Shown piece after piece: positions 26,076-34,905 of a stretch of DNA of 64,000 nucleotides; position 1 is the stretch's first letter; each line of letters opens with the position of its first letter. The DNA comes from Croceitalea rosinachiae. Its GTDB lineage: Bacteria; Bacteroidota; Bacteroidia; Flavobacteriales; Flavobacteriaceae. The notes under the pieces were generated by a model. The model did no database searches. It had not been told where the DNA came from and worked only from the letters and a program-made list of their open reading frames with translations. The DNA lies in NCBI RefSeq assembly GCF_031846445.1, contig NZ_JAVRHR010000002.1:496001-560000 (forward strand), read 5' to 3'. The position numbers and the translations under genes were made by a program.

Positions 26076-27168
26076 TTATTCTTTCTGCCCCATCATCATT
26101 AAAAATGCTTTCAGAAATTGATTGATATCACCATCCATTACAGCATCTACATTACCGGTTTCTTGGGTCGTTCTGACATCTTTTACTAATTTATACGGAT
26201 GCATGACATAATTTCTAATTTGTGATCCCCATTCTATTTTCATTTTTGAGGATTCTATCTCTTGCCTTGCTTCTTGCTTTTTTCTAAGTTCAATCTCATA
26301 TAGTTGAGACTTCAACATTTTCATTGCCGTTGCCCTATTATCATGTTGCGAGCGAGAGTCAGAACAAGATATTTGTATTCCAGTTGGCTTATGCACCAAC
26401 TGAACTTTGGTTTCTACTTTGTTTACGTTTTGCCCACCAGCACCGCTTGAACGCGCGGTTGTAATTTCAATATCCGCTGAATTCACATCAATTTCTATAG
26501 TGTCATCAACTAGTGGATACACATAGACTGATGCAAAAGAAGTGTGCCTTTTGGCATTACTGTCAAAAGGGGAAATTCGCACCAAACGATGCACACCATT
26601 TTCTCCCTTTAGCCAGCCAAAAGCATACTCTCCCTCAATTTCAAGTGTAACAGTTTTAATTCCTGCTACATCACCTTCTTGATAATTGAGTTCTTTTACC
26701 TTGTATCGGTTCTTTTCGCTCCACATTAAATACATCCGCATTAACATTGCAGCCCAATCACAACTTTCTGTGCCACCAGCACCTGCGGTTATTTGAAGCA
26801 CAGCAGTAAGCTCATCTCCTTCATCAGAGAGCATATTCTTAAACTCTAGATTTTCAATAATCTCGGCCGCTTGATTGTGCTTTTGGGTTACTTCTTCCTC
26901 ATCAACCTCTCCAGCTTGTTGAAATTCAAGTAATACCTCTAAATCATTAACCAAAGTTTGTGCCGAATTGTAATCTTGCACCCATTTTTTCTTCGATTTA
27001 ATGGATTGCATTTGAAGTTGGGCTTCTTGCGGATTATCCCAAAAACCTGGTTCTAAAGTTTTCTCTTCTTCATTTTCTATTTCAATAAGTTTGGCATCAA
27101 TGTCAAAGATACCTCCTTAACGCACCAAGGCGATCCATAAGACCTTTATGTTGATCTGTAGTTATCAT
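26076..27168 (-). CDS. prfB: Peptide chain release factor 2, with programmed +1 frameshift
   Basis: RF2 releases peptides at UGA and UAA. The gene is read as 27168..27106 then 27104..26076: 21 codons from ATG lead to an in-frame TGA (27105-27103), and skipping one base restores the frame into the main part. The product is 363 residues (E. coli RF2 has 365). The recognition tripeptide SPF is at about 199-201 and the GGQ motif at 244-246. The first codons (GALRRYLDIDAKLIEIE) match RF2 across the shift, so it is not a pseudogene. Annotators that ignore the shift would start at 27011 and lose 52 residues. Confidence 0.95.
27102..27117 (-). promoter_or_regulatory. RF2 autoregulatory frameshift site
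   Basis: On the minus strand: AGGAGG (27117-27112), TAT, CTT (27108-27106), TGA (27105-27103), C. This is the classic prfB slippery site: an internal Shine-Dalgarno-like hexamer 3 bases before CUU-UGA-C promotes +1 slippage when RF2 is scarce. It is striking in a phylum that seldom uses Shine-Dalgarno sequences for initiation. Confidence 0.95.
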
Positions 27169-27212
27169 TCATGAATATTTCCGGCAAAAATACATTTCTT
27201 TTTTGGGATGTT

Positions 27213-28070
27213 TCATTGCTGTTGAGAAGCTTGTACTTCAACGGTGTATGTTGTTTCATTGCCTCCTTCACCATATACAATACCCTTTAAAGGAGAACAA
27301 TCATTATAATCTTTTCCATGTGAAACTTTTATATGGTTTGAGTCAGCCAAAATATCGTTGGTAGGGTCAAAGCCAATCCAACCAACATTAGGAACAAAAG
27401 CTTCGGCCCAAGCATGCATTTGTGAATCTCCAAAGTACCCATTTCCTTGGTGTAGATATCCAGAAACATATCTAGCGGGAATACTATTTTCTCTACAAAT
27501 CGCGCAAAACAAATGAGTGAAATCTTGACACACACCATGCCTTTTCTCAATAATCTCTTGAAGAGTCGTATGAACGTCCGTTACACCAGTCTTAAAAAAA
27601 AGCTTATTAAAAACCCAATTGGTTAATGACTTTAAATTTTCAAATACAGATGTTAAGGGATAAAAAACATAAATAGATTTATATTTTTCGGGCAGTTTGG
27701 TTAACACTGTTTTCCTTAGATAGGGTTCATGCTCGCTTTGAAAGTCTAATTTTTGAATTTCCTCGTAATCATCGCTGGGAGAGTAATTTAGTTTAAAATC
27801 ATATGGATTTATATTTTGTTTAAAAATCACAAAACGCGCTGAGAACGAAATGGTATTGATTTCTTTTCTCGGCCGAATTCTAATCACCTTAAAACCCAGT
27901 CCATTTATTGATAATTCGTTAATAGTCTCATGACTGTCATTGAATTCACTTTCAACTAGTTCTTGTGTCTCATTTTCTTCAGGAACAATCAAAAATTGCC
28001 AAAATGCCTCAGATATGGTGTTTTCATAGGTGTTCTTGGCTTTGTAGACTATCTCGTATTTCAAAGACAT
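27213..28070 (-). CDS. Transglutaminase-like protein of the ATP-grasp/alpha-E cluster
   Basis: A 285-residue protein with an N-terminal bacterial transglutaminase beta domain and a C-terminal papain-like transglutaminase core. The triad is visible: Cys in GVCQDFTH, His in MHAWAEAF and Asp in GFDPTND. No signal peptide, so cytoplasmic. These proteins are predicted peptidases or amide-transfer enzymes rather than true transglutaminases. It is the third gene of a same-strand cluster (ATP-grasp, alpha-E, transglutaminase) that recurs in many bacteria and has been predicted from comparative genomics to make or trim an unknown peptide or amide product. Confidence 0.85.
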   Translation of the reverse strand: MSLKYEIVYKAKNTYENTISEAFWQFLIVPEENETQELVESEFNDSHETINELSINGLGFKVIRIRPRKEINTISFSARFVIFKQNINPYDFKLNYSPSDDYEEIQKLDFQSEHEPYLRKTVLTKLPEKYKSIYVFYPLTSVFENLKSLTNWVFNKLFFKTGVTDVHTTLQEIIEKRHGVCQDFTHLFCAICRENSIPARYVSGYLHQGNGYFGDSQMHAWAEAFVPNVGWIGFDPTNDILADSNHIKVSHGKDYNDCSPLKGIVYGEGGNETTYTVEVQASQQQ

Positions 28071-28100
28071 TATAATTAAAAATTAGAAGGTTAAGGTAGT

Positions 28101-29045
28101 CTAATATTTAAAAAACTCTTCTTCCATTTGCTTACTAATTTCAAATAATTTTCTAAGAATACGTTCTATAAAACCTTTTACGTCTGTTTCAATTTCCTCA
28201 ACCTTCATGTATTGAAACTCAGACCTCAATTTCCCTACCAAAAAGGCGGTTGAATTTTTTGTTGGATACTTGGTTTTATCGAGAACATTGATATGCTTAC
28301 AAATTTGATCTAGACTATTCATTACCGAACGAGGACAATCTCCGTTTAATATTACAAATTCTAATGTAGAAATGCTTGATGGGGTTTTTCTATAATGACG
28401 TCGCATCATGTCATAAGCTTCAGCACATTTTAAAAGTGTAATCCATTCAAAGCTATTTCCAACCGTATCCCCATAGCTACCGGTGGCTAAAGTAGCATCA
28501 TGGTATTTTGCATTGGTAATACGTATAATTTGGGTGGCTCTTTCAATATTAATGCCCATCATGATAATAGCGTAAACTTCATCATGAAGCAATGAAGCCC
28601 TTATTTTCCCTCTTAAAATCAGCGCTTGTTCTGTTACATTTACCGTGAAGTCATAAAGCCCCTTTTTAACAAATAGTTGCTTATCATAATTCAGTATAAA
28701 ATGATAGTACTTGTTAATTGATTCATATAGTTCGTTGGAAATTAAATCTCTAGCGCTATTGGCATTTTCTCGTATTGCTTTGACGTTGTTGATAATAGAA
28801 TAATAGCTCTCTGGGTTTAAACCAATATCAAAAAGCACTTTTTCTTCATTAAGAACTTCATGTTCATGTGCAGGTTCGCCAAGCATGAAAAGCATAGATT
28901 TTAAAACAAAATCACGGGATTGTGATATTTCGTTAGGCGCATCTAGCGATGAAAAGTAATTTACATTGAGATATCGAGCTATATGCTCTGAACGTTCAAT
29001 GTATCTACCCATCCAAAAAAGATTATCAGCAACTCTCGATAGCAT
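28101..29045 (-). CDS. Alpha-E domain protein
   Basis: A 314-residue all-helical protein beginning MLSRVADNLFWMGRYIERSE, the hallmark of the alpha-E family (DUF403). No catalytic motif is known for the family; it is found almost only next to circularly permuted ATP-grasp proteins and transglutaminase-like proteins, as here. The gap to the ATP-grasp gene is 2 bases and to the transglutaminase gene 30, so all three are surely one operon. Confidence 0.9.
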   Translation of the reverse strand: MLSRVADNLFWMGRYIERSEHIARYLNVNYFSSLDAPNEISQSRDFVLKSMLFMLGEPAHEHEVLNEEKVLFDIGLNPESYYSIINNVKAIRENANSARDLISNELYESINKYYHFILNYDKQLFVKKGLYDFTVNVTEQALILRGKIRASLLHDEVYAIIMMGINIERATQIIRITNAKYHDATLATGSYGDTVGNSFEWITLLKCAEAYDMMRRHYRKTPSSISTLEFVILNGDCPRSVMNSLDQICKHINVLDKTKYPTKNSTAFLVGKLRSEFQYMKVEEIETDVKGFIERILRKLFEISKQMEEEFFKY

Positions 29046-29047
29046 AG

Positions 29048-30514
29048 TTATTTTTTTAGTACCCAGGTATCTTTAGACCCACCACCTTGTGATGAATTAA
29101 CAATTAGATTTCCCTCTTGCAAAGCAACTCTAGTTAAACCTCCTTTTAGTACAAATTCTTTATCTTTTCCTAAAAGTGTAAAAGTTCTAAGATCAATATG
29201 TCGTTGTTCAAAAGACTCATTCTCTTCAATATAGGTTGGATGAACCGAAAGCGATAAGATTGGCTGGGCAACGTATTTTCTCGGGCTCTCTTTAATTTGG
29301 TTTTGTACGACTTTAATTTCTTCTTTGGTTAACTTATTGCCTATAGAAATTCCATAACCTCCCGCTTCATCAACAGGCTTGACCACTAACTTGTCAACGT
29401 TTTCAAGTACGTATTTTAGTTCATCAGGCCTACTACAATGATACGTATGTACATTGCTCAATATAGGGTCTTCATTTAAATAATATTTTATGATTTGTGG
29501 CATGTAGGTATAAATGGCCTTGTCATCAGCTACTCCAGTGCCTGGCGCATTTGCCAAACAAACATTTCCCTTTCGATAAGCGGCGAAAAGGCCGGGTACT
29601 CCTAAAGAAGAATCAGGTTTAAATTCCAATGGATCAATAAATAAATCATCAATACGCCTATAAATAACATCAACTTTTTCAGGACCATTTATAGTCTTCA
29701 TATAGACGAAATCATTTTCAACGAAAAGATCTCGCCCTTCTACCAATTCAACTCCCATGGCCTTAGCCAAATAAGAATGCTCGTAATAAGCAGAATTAAA
29801 CATTCCTGGGGTTATGACTACAGAAGTAGGGTTGTCAACTCCGTGTGGCTTAACGCTCTCAAGAATATCCAATAAATTTTCGGCATAATTAGTAACGGTA
29901 TGTGCCTGATAGTGGTTAAAGACCCCAAATAAAGCTCTTTTTAATGCCGTTCTATTGCAAATAACATAACTGACCCCAGAAGGACATCTGATATTATCCT
30001 CCAAAACATAGTAGTTGCCATCGGAATGTTTTATAATATCTGTTCCTGAAATGTGGTTGTAAATTCCGTTTGGCGGATTAACTCCCATCATTTGATGTAA
30101 ATAATTTGCTGAGGAGCTCAGCAAATCTAAAGGAACTACTTTGTCTTTTATTATTTTTTTATCATGGTAAATGTCCCATAAAAATAAATTGAGAGCACGA
30201 CTACGCTGAATAGAACCAGATTCAATGATATTCCATTCTTGTGCATCAATAATTCTAGGAAATAAATCGAAAGGAAAAATTTTTTCTTTAGTCTCGTTAT
30301 CACTGTAGACTTGAAAAGTAATTCCTTGATTAAAAAATGATTTTTTTGCCTTATTGTTGAGATTTACATAGTCTGAAATGGAATGTTCACCATAAATATC
30401 AAAGAGTTTTTGATAAACCGATTTGGCCTCACCAGTTTTATCGAATACCTCATCTAATAGTCCTTCTTTTTTATGATATGATTCAAATATGGTTTTTCCT
30501 GTTTCTATGTTCAT
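29048..30514 (-). CDS. Circularly permuted ATP-grasp type 2 protein
   Basis: A predicted amide ligase (488 residues from the ATG at 30514). Typical stretches: PNGIYNHISGTDIIKHSDG, YVLEDNIRCPSGVSYVICNR, a conserved NAPGTGVADDKAIYTYMP block, LVVKPVDEAGGYGI and PRKYVAQPILSLSVHP, which supply the nucleotide and metal ligands in permuted order. The frame is open 12 codons further upstream, but only to a TTG; the ATG at 30514 is preceded by AAAGGATTT and is preferred. First gene of the ATP-grasp/alpha-E/transglutaminase operon. The product formed is not known. Confidence 0.88.
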   Translation of the reverse strand: MNIETGKTIFESYHKKEGLLDEVFDKTGEAKSVYQKLFDIYGEHSISDYVNLNNKAKKSFFNQGITFQVYSDNETKEKIFPFDLFPRIIDAQEWNIIESGSIQRSRALNLFLWDIYHDKKIIKDKVVPLDLLSSSANYLHQMMGVNPPNGIYNHISGTDIIKHSDGNYYVLEDNIRCPSGVSYVICNRTALKRALFGVFNHYQAHTVTNYAENLLDILESVKPHGVDNPTSVVITPGMFNSAYYEHSYLAKAMGVELVEGRDLFVENDFVYMKTINGPEKVDVIYRRIDDLFIDPLEFKPDSSLGVPGLFAAYRKGNVCLANAPGTGVADDKAIYTYMPQIIKYYLNEDPILSNVHTYHCSRPDELKYVLENVDKLVVKPVDEAGGYGISIGNKLTKEEIKVVQNQIKESPRKYVAQPILSLSVHPTYIEENESFEQRHIDLRTFTLLGKDKEFVLKGGLTRVALQEGNLIVNSSQGGGSKDTWVLKK

Positions 30515-30709
30515 AAATCCTTTTGTTAAAATATAAGGGTTTCTGAACAAAATATAGCTAAGAATCTTATAATAATAGGCGGTTCCAATTACAGATTGAT
30601 TACTGTTTTATGGGGGTTTTCAAGAAATTCGAAATGTGACAGTAAATAGACCTGAAACGTTAAAGTATAGTTGTTTTTCCATATTTTTAAAGCTTATATA
30701 AAACATGAT

Positions 30710-33112
30710 ATGAAAATCAACGCCATTTTAACCGCAAGCCTATTCACGCTATTGAACCTTAGTGCTCAAAACTTTGAAATGACCAAAGACTTTCAAAAGT
30801 TTAATGGGTATTTCAATTTTTATTATGACGATTCTAGTGATAAAATTTATTTAGAAGTAAATGAATTGGAAAAAGAGTTTCTTTACGTGTATTCGTTGAG
30901 CAGTGGAATAGGAAGTAATGATATAGGATTAGATCGAGGACAACTAGGCAATGAACAAGTTGTTTTCTTTAAAAAAGCTGGTAAGAAGTTACTCTTGGTA
31001 CAACCGAATCTTAAATTCAGGGCACTTTCTGAGAATGAATTAGAACGAAAATCTGTTGAGCAGGCGTTTGCCAAATCAGTATTGCATGGATTTTCTATTG
31101 CCGAAGAGTCAAAAGGTAATTATCTAATTGATATGACCGACTTTCTCATGCGAGATGCACATGGTGTGTCTGCCCGACTAAAAAGAACGGAACAAGGGTC
31201 TTATAGTTTGGATAAATCAAAGAGTGCTTTTGCTTTTGATCGCACTAAAGCTTTCCCTAAGAATATTGAGTTTGACGTAACACTCACATTTAAAGGAGAA
31301 CCAAAGGGAGGACATATTCGCTCTGTGACGCCTAATGCCGGGTTGGTTACCGTAGCGCAACACCACTCTTTTATTGAATTGCCCGATGATAATTATCAGA
31401 AAAGAGAATTTGATCCTCGTTGTGGCTCTTATCCTGTGTCATATTATGATTATTCAACGCCTGTTCAAGAGCCTATATTAAAGCGTTTCGTAACAAGACA
31501 TCGTTTGAAAAAGAAGAATCCAGATGCTGAAATTAGCGAAGCTGTAGAACCCATAATCTATTATTTAGATAACGGTACTCCAGAACCCGTACGTTCTGCG
31601 CTATTGGATGGAGGGCGATGGTGGAACCAAGCTTTTGAAGCTGCTGGTTATAAAGACGCATTTCAATTAAAAATGCTTCCTGATGATGCAGATCCGTTGG
31701 ATGTTCGTTACAATGTCATTCAATGGGTACACCGCTCAACTAGGGGTTGGAGTTATGGCAGTAGTATAACTGACCCACGTACAGGTGAAATTATGAAAGG
31801 CCATGTAAGTTTAGGTAGTTTAAGAATTCGTCAAGATTTTTTAATTGCGCAGGCTTTAATGAACAAACCCTTTGCTGAACGCGATGATAATTATCAACCA
31901 ATGTTAGAATTGGCCTTGGCCAGAATTCGACAGTTATCAGCTCATGAGATTGGTCATACCTTAGGGTTTGCTCATAATTTTGCAGCTAGTACAAACGGAA
32001 GAGCATCTGTTATGGACTATCCACATCCGCAATTTGAACTCAACAATGGTGAAATAGATTTCTCAAATGCCTATGACACCGGAATTGGAGATTGGGATAA
32101 AGTTACCGTCGCCTATTCATATGCTGATTTTAAGAATGGAGAAGATGAAACTGATGGGCTTAAGAAAATCTTAGCAAAGGCTCAACAAGATGGTTTACGA
32201 TACATATCTGACAGGGATGCCCGACCGATGGGTAGTGCCCATGTATTGGGACATCTATGGGATAATGGTAAAAATGCAAGTGATGAACTAAATGATATTT
32301 TGAAAATAAGAGAAGTGGCCATCGCCAATTTTTCAGCTGATAATATTAGAAATAATGAGCCGTATTCCGTTTTGGAAGATGTATTTGTGCCTTTATATTT
32401 TTTGCATCGGTATCAAATCGAGGGGGCCTCTAAAGTAATTGGAGGATTAGATTATAATTACAAAATAAAAGATGACGGACAACTTTCAGTAAAATCTGTT
32501 TCTGCTGAAGCTCAAAAAGATGCCTTAAAAGCCATGTTAAAAACTTTGGAACCTGAGGTTTTAGCCATACCCGAGTCTAAGTTAATGCTTTTCCCCCCAA
32601 GAAGTATAGGTTACTTAAGAACAAGAGAATCATTCAAAGGTAAAACAGGAGTGGCTTTCGATCCTTTTAGTGTGGCAGAAACTGCTAGTAATGCAAGCTT
32701 AAGCTTACTATTGCATCATCAACGAGCCAATAGGCTGGTACAACAAAAAGCTTTAGATGAGAGCCAGTTAAGCTTATCAGATGTCATTACTACTTTACTT
32801 GATAGTACGGTAAAATCAAAGCAGTCTAAAGGTTATCATGGTGAAATACAAAAAATTGTAAACTGGCAAGTACTGCAAGAATTAATGCATTTAGCAAGTC
32901 ATGATGACAGTTTTCCTCAAGTAACCGAAACAGTGCTTTTTGAAATGATGCGCTTAAAAACGTATTTTGGCGACAAGCTCACTAATCCTACTGCGATTTT
33001 GATGAATAGAGAAGTAGAGGGTTTTATTGGTAATCCTAAAGGATATAAAAAGAAGATTGACGCACCAAAAATTCCAGATGGTTCACCAATTGGCATGGCT
33101 TGTTTTAATTAA
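30710..33112 (+). CDS. Secreted zinc-dependent metalloprotease (DUF5117/DUF4953-like)
   Basis: An 800-residue exported metzincin-type protease. The ATG at 30710 gives a signal peptide (ends LLNLSAQ); an upstream TTG at 30671 would extend it by 13 residues and spoil the signal. The zinc site HEIGHTLGFAHN starts at residue 412, and the Met-turn SVMDYPHP follows. The N-terminal region (KFNGYFNFYYDDSSDKIYLE) and the long C-terminal helical part match the DUF5117-DUF4953 family of Bacteroidota and Proteobacteria. Substrate unknown; probably cell-surface or periplasmic proteolysis. It is divergent from the ATP-grasp operon, with 195 bases between the starts. Confidence 0.85.
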   Translation: MKINAILTASLFTLLNLSAQNFEMTKDFQKFNGYFNFYYDDSSDKIYLEVNELEKEFLYVYSLSSGIGSNDIGLDRGQLGNEQVVFFKKAGKKLLLVQPNLKFRALSENELERKSVEQAFAKSVLHGFSIAEESKGNYLIDMTDFLMRDAHGVSARLKRTEQGSYSLDKSKSAFAFDRTKAFPKNIEFDVTLTFKGEPKGGHIRSVTPNAGLVTVAQHHSFIELPDDNYQKREFDPRCGSYPVSYYDYSTPVQEPILKRFVTRHRLKKKNPDAEISEAVEPIIYYLDNGTPEPVRSALLDGGRWWNQAFEAAGYKDAFQLKMLPDDADPLDVRYNVIQWVHRSTRGWSYGSSITDPRTGEIMKGHVSLGSLRIRQDFLIAQALMNKPFAERDDNYQPMLELALARIRQLSAHEIGHTLGFAHNFAASTNGRASVMDYPHPQFELNNGEIDFSNAYDTGIGDWDKVTVAYSYADFKNGEDETDGLKKILAKAQQDGLRYISDRDARPMGSAHVLGHLWDNGKNASDELNDILKIREVAIANFSADNIRNNEPYSVLEDVFVPLYFLHRYQIEGASKVIGGLDYNYKIKDDGQLSVKSVSAEAQKDALKAMLKTLEPEVLAIPESKLMLFPPRSIGYLRTRESFKGKTGVAFDPFSVAETASNASLSLLLHHQRANRLVQQKALDESQLSLSDVITTLLDSTVKSKQSKGYHGEIQKIVNWQVLQELMHLASHDDSFPQVTETVLFEMMRLKTYFGDKLTNPTAILMNREVEGFIGNPKGYKKKIDAPKIPDGSPIGMACFN

Positions 33113-33135
33113 AATTCCGTAACTGTTCAAAATAC

Positions 33136-34158
33136 ATGGAAATAAACCTGATAAGTGATACGGTCACTAGACCAAATGCGGGTATGCTAAATGCCATGAT
33201 GTCTGCAAAAGTTGGCGATGATGTATTTAAAAATGATCCAACAGTAAATGCTTTAGAAGCAAAGGTGGCTCATTATTTCGGTATGGAAGCGGCATTATTT
33301 TTTCCTAGTGGAAGTATGACTAACCAAACGGCAATAAAATTACATACCCAACCCGGGGAGCAATTGATTTGTGATAAGTACGCTCATGTTTATAATTATG
33401 AAGGAGGTGGAGTAAGTTTTAATAGTGGTGTGTCTTGTAAATTGGTTGATGGTCATAGAGGAATGATGAGAGTGGAGCAAGTTGAAACCTCCATAAATCC
33501 GCCGGATTTTTATCATAGCCCTTTAACTAGTTTAGTCTGCATAGAAAATACTACGAATAAAGGGGGTGGTGCATGTTGGGATTTTGAAGAACTTAAAAAG
33601 ATTAAAACTGTTTGCAAGAAACACAATTTAAAATATCATTTAGATGGGGCGAGGTTATGGAATGCTCTGGTTAGAAATAGTGAAGACCCAAAACAATATG
33701 GGCGACTTTTTGATTCTATTAGTGTTTGTTTGAGTAAAGGTTTGGGGTGCCCCGTAGGCTCCGTTTTGGTAGGTGATGGTGAATTAATTCATAATGCCAT
33801 TCGAGTTCGTAAAGTTTTAGGTGGAGGTATGCGCCAGGCTGGATTTTTAGCAGCAGCGGGAATTTATGCCTTAGACCATAATATTGATAGACTAGATTCT
33901 GATCACGTAAAAGCTAAAGAATTAGGTAAGGTCTTGGATGAATTGGATTTTATCAAAAAGGTGGAGCCGATTGAGACCAATATCATCATTTTCGAGATCA
34001 ATGAATCAAAGTTGACCACAGAGAATTTTATGACTAAACTTTCAACTCACCAAATTTCGATAATCGGTATGGGCCAAGGAAAACTTAGAATGGTCACGCA
34101 TTTAGATTATACGGACGAAATGCACGATAAGACCTTAGGTATTCTTAAATCAATTTAA
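33136..34158 (+). CDS. ltaE: Low-specificity L-threonine aldolase
   Basis: A 340-residue fold-type I PLP enzyme that splits L-threonine or L-allo-threonine into glycine and acetaldehyde. Recognised by the opening LISDTVTRPNAGMLNAMMSA, the GDDVFKNDPTVNALE block, HLDGARLWNA and the PLP-Lys in CLSKGLGCPVGSVLVG (Lys near residue 200). Length equals that of the family. It is 23 bases behind the metalloprotease gene on the same strand and overlaps the 3' end of the convergent YegP-like gene by 14 bases. Confidence 0.9.
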   Translation: MEINLISDTVTRPNAGMLNAMMSAKVGDDVFKNDPTVNALEAKVAHYFGMEAALFFPSGSMTNQTAIKLHTQPGEQLICDKYAHVYNYEGGGVSFNSGVSCKLVDGHRGMMRVEQVETSINPPDFYHSPLTSLVCIENTTNKGGGACWDFEELKKIKTVCKKHNLKYHLDGARLWNALVRNSEDPKQYGRLFDSISVCLSKGLGCPVGSVLVGDGELIHNAIRVRKVLGGGMRQAGFLAAAGIYALDHNIDRLDSDHVKAKELGKVLDELDFIKKVEPIETNIIIFEINESKLTTENFMTKLSTHQISIIGMGQGKLRMVTHLDYTDEMHDKTLGILKSI

Positions 34159-34459
34159 TATTTGAAATACTATTGGTCAGATTTTTAATGCCGTTTTCCA
34201 TTCCGGCTTCTGAATTATAAGGTTGACTATGCCCAATTACTTTGCCCTTATTATTTTTTAAATAAAATTGAAACTGTCCTTTATAATCGGTCTTACGTTC
34301 AAATAGGAGTTTTTTAGTATAGTTTTGATTCAAACGATCAACCACTTCAGTAATTTCAGTTTTGTTATCAAAAGATATGCTTCGCAGTAAGACGCTACCA
34401 GCTTTAGATTTTAGCAAGAATTGATAACCTCCATGTTCCACTTTTTTTATCTCTATCAT
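34145..34459 (-). CDS. YegP-like protein with two DUF1508 repeats
   Basis: A 104-residue protein from the ATG at 34459 (a TTG three codons upstream is also in frame). It has two DUF1508-type repeats: GGYQFLLKSKAGSVLLRS, then GQFQFYLKNNKGKVIGHS with the family ending EAGMENGIKNL. The first repeat has drifted. DUF1508 proteins are small beta-alpha proteins of unknown function. It overlaps the end of ltaE on the other strand by 14 bases. Confidence 0.75.
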   Translation of the reverse strand: MIEIKKVEHGGYQFLLKSKAGSVLLRSISFDNKTEITEVVDRLNQNYTKKLLFERKTDYKGQFQFYLKNNKGKVIGHSQPYNSEAGMENGIKNLTNSISNIKLI

Positions 34460-34519
34460 TTTGTACAACTAGATGCTATTAAAGTTACAAAAAAGATAAT
34501 TCAATAAAATTTATATAGT

Positions 34520-34846
34520 TTATTTAAAAAGAGAATCCATTCCTGGAATATTGGGCATTCCATCCTTAGCTATGGCAGCTAATTCCGTTTCGTTGATTTT
34601 TGTCGCTTTTTCAATGGCTCTGTTTATGGTTAAAAGTAAGTAATCTTCTAATTGCTCCTTGTCCTCAAGTAAAGAATCATCAATTGAAATCGATTTAATT
34701 TCCCTATTTGCGGTGAGCGTAATTTTTAAAAGCTCATCTGATGAATTTTCATCAACCAAAACTGTATCCAAACGCTTTTTAGTCGCTTCAACCTTGGCTT
34801 GAGTTTCTTTGAGCTTCCCCATCATTCCCATTAAATCTCCAAACAT
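34520..34846 (-). CDS. YbaB/EbfC family nucleoid-associated protein
   Basis: A 108-residue protein with the family pattern: N-terminal MMGKLKETQAKVEATKKRL helix, the strand ITLTANREIKSISID and the C-terminal helix ending in a Gly/Met/Pro-rich tail (GMPNIPGMDSLFK). YbaB dimers bind DNA in a nucleoid-like fashion. In many bacteria the gene is next to dnaX and recR; here it is not. A TAATTTTG element on the minus strand (34881-34874) could be its -7 promoter box, though no clear -33 TTG is present. Confidence 0.85.
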   Translation of the reverse strand: MFGDLMGMMGKLKETQAKVEATKKRLDTVLVDENSSDELLKITLTANREIKSISIDDSLLEDKEQLEDYLLLTINRAIEKATKINETELAAIAKDGMPNIPGMDSLFK

Positions 34847-34905
34847 AATTGTATTGCTATAAGTTTATGAAATCAAAATTAACAAATTGAACCCAACCGA
34901 ATCAG

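Noticed and set aside
26076..27011. Start of RF2 at the internal ATG (27011), or a frameshifted pseudogene
   Set aside because: The upstream 21 codons, the slippery site and the 31 codons after it match RF2 exactly, so it is recoding rather than damage.
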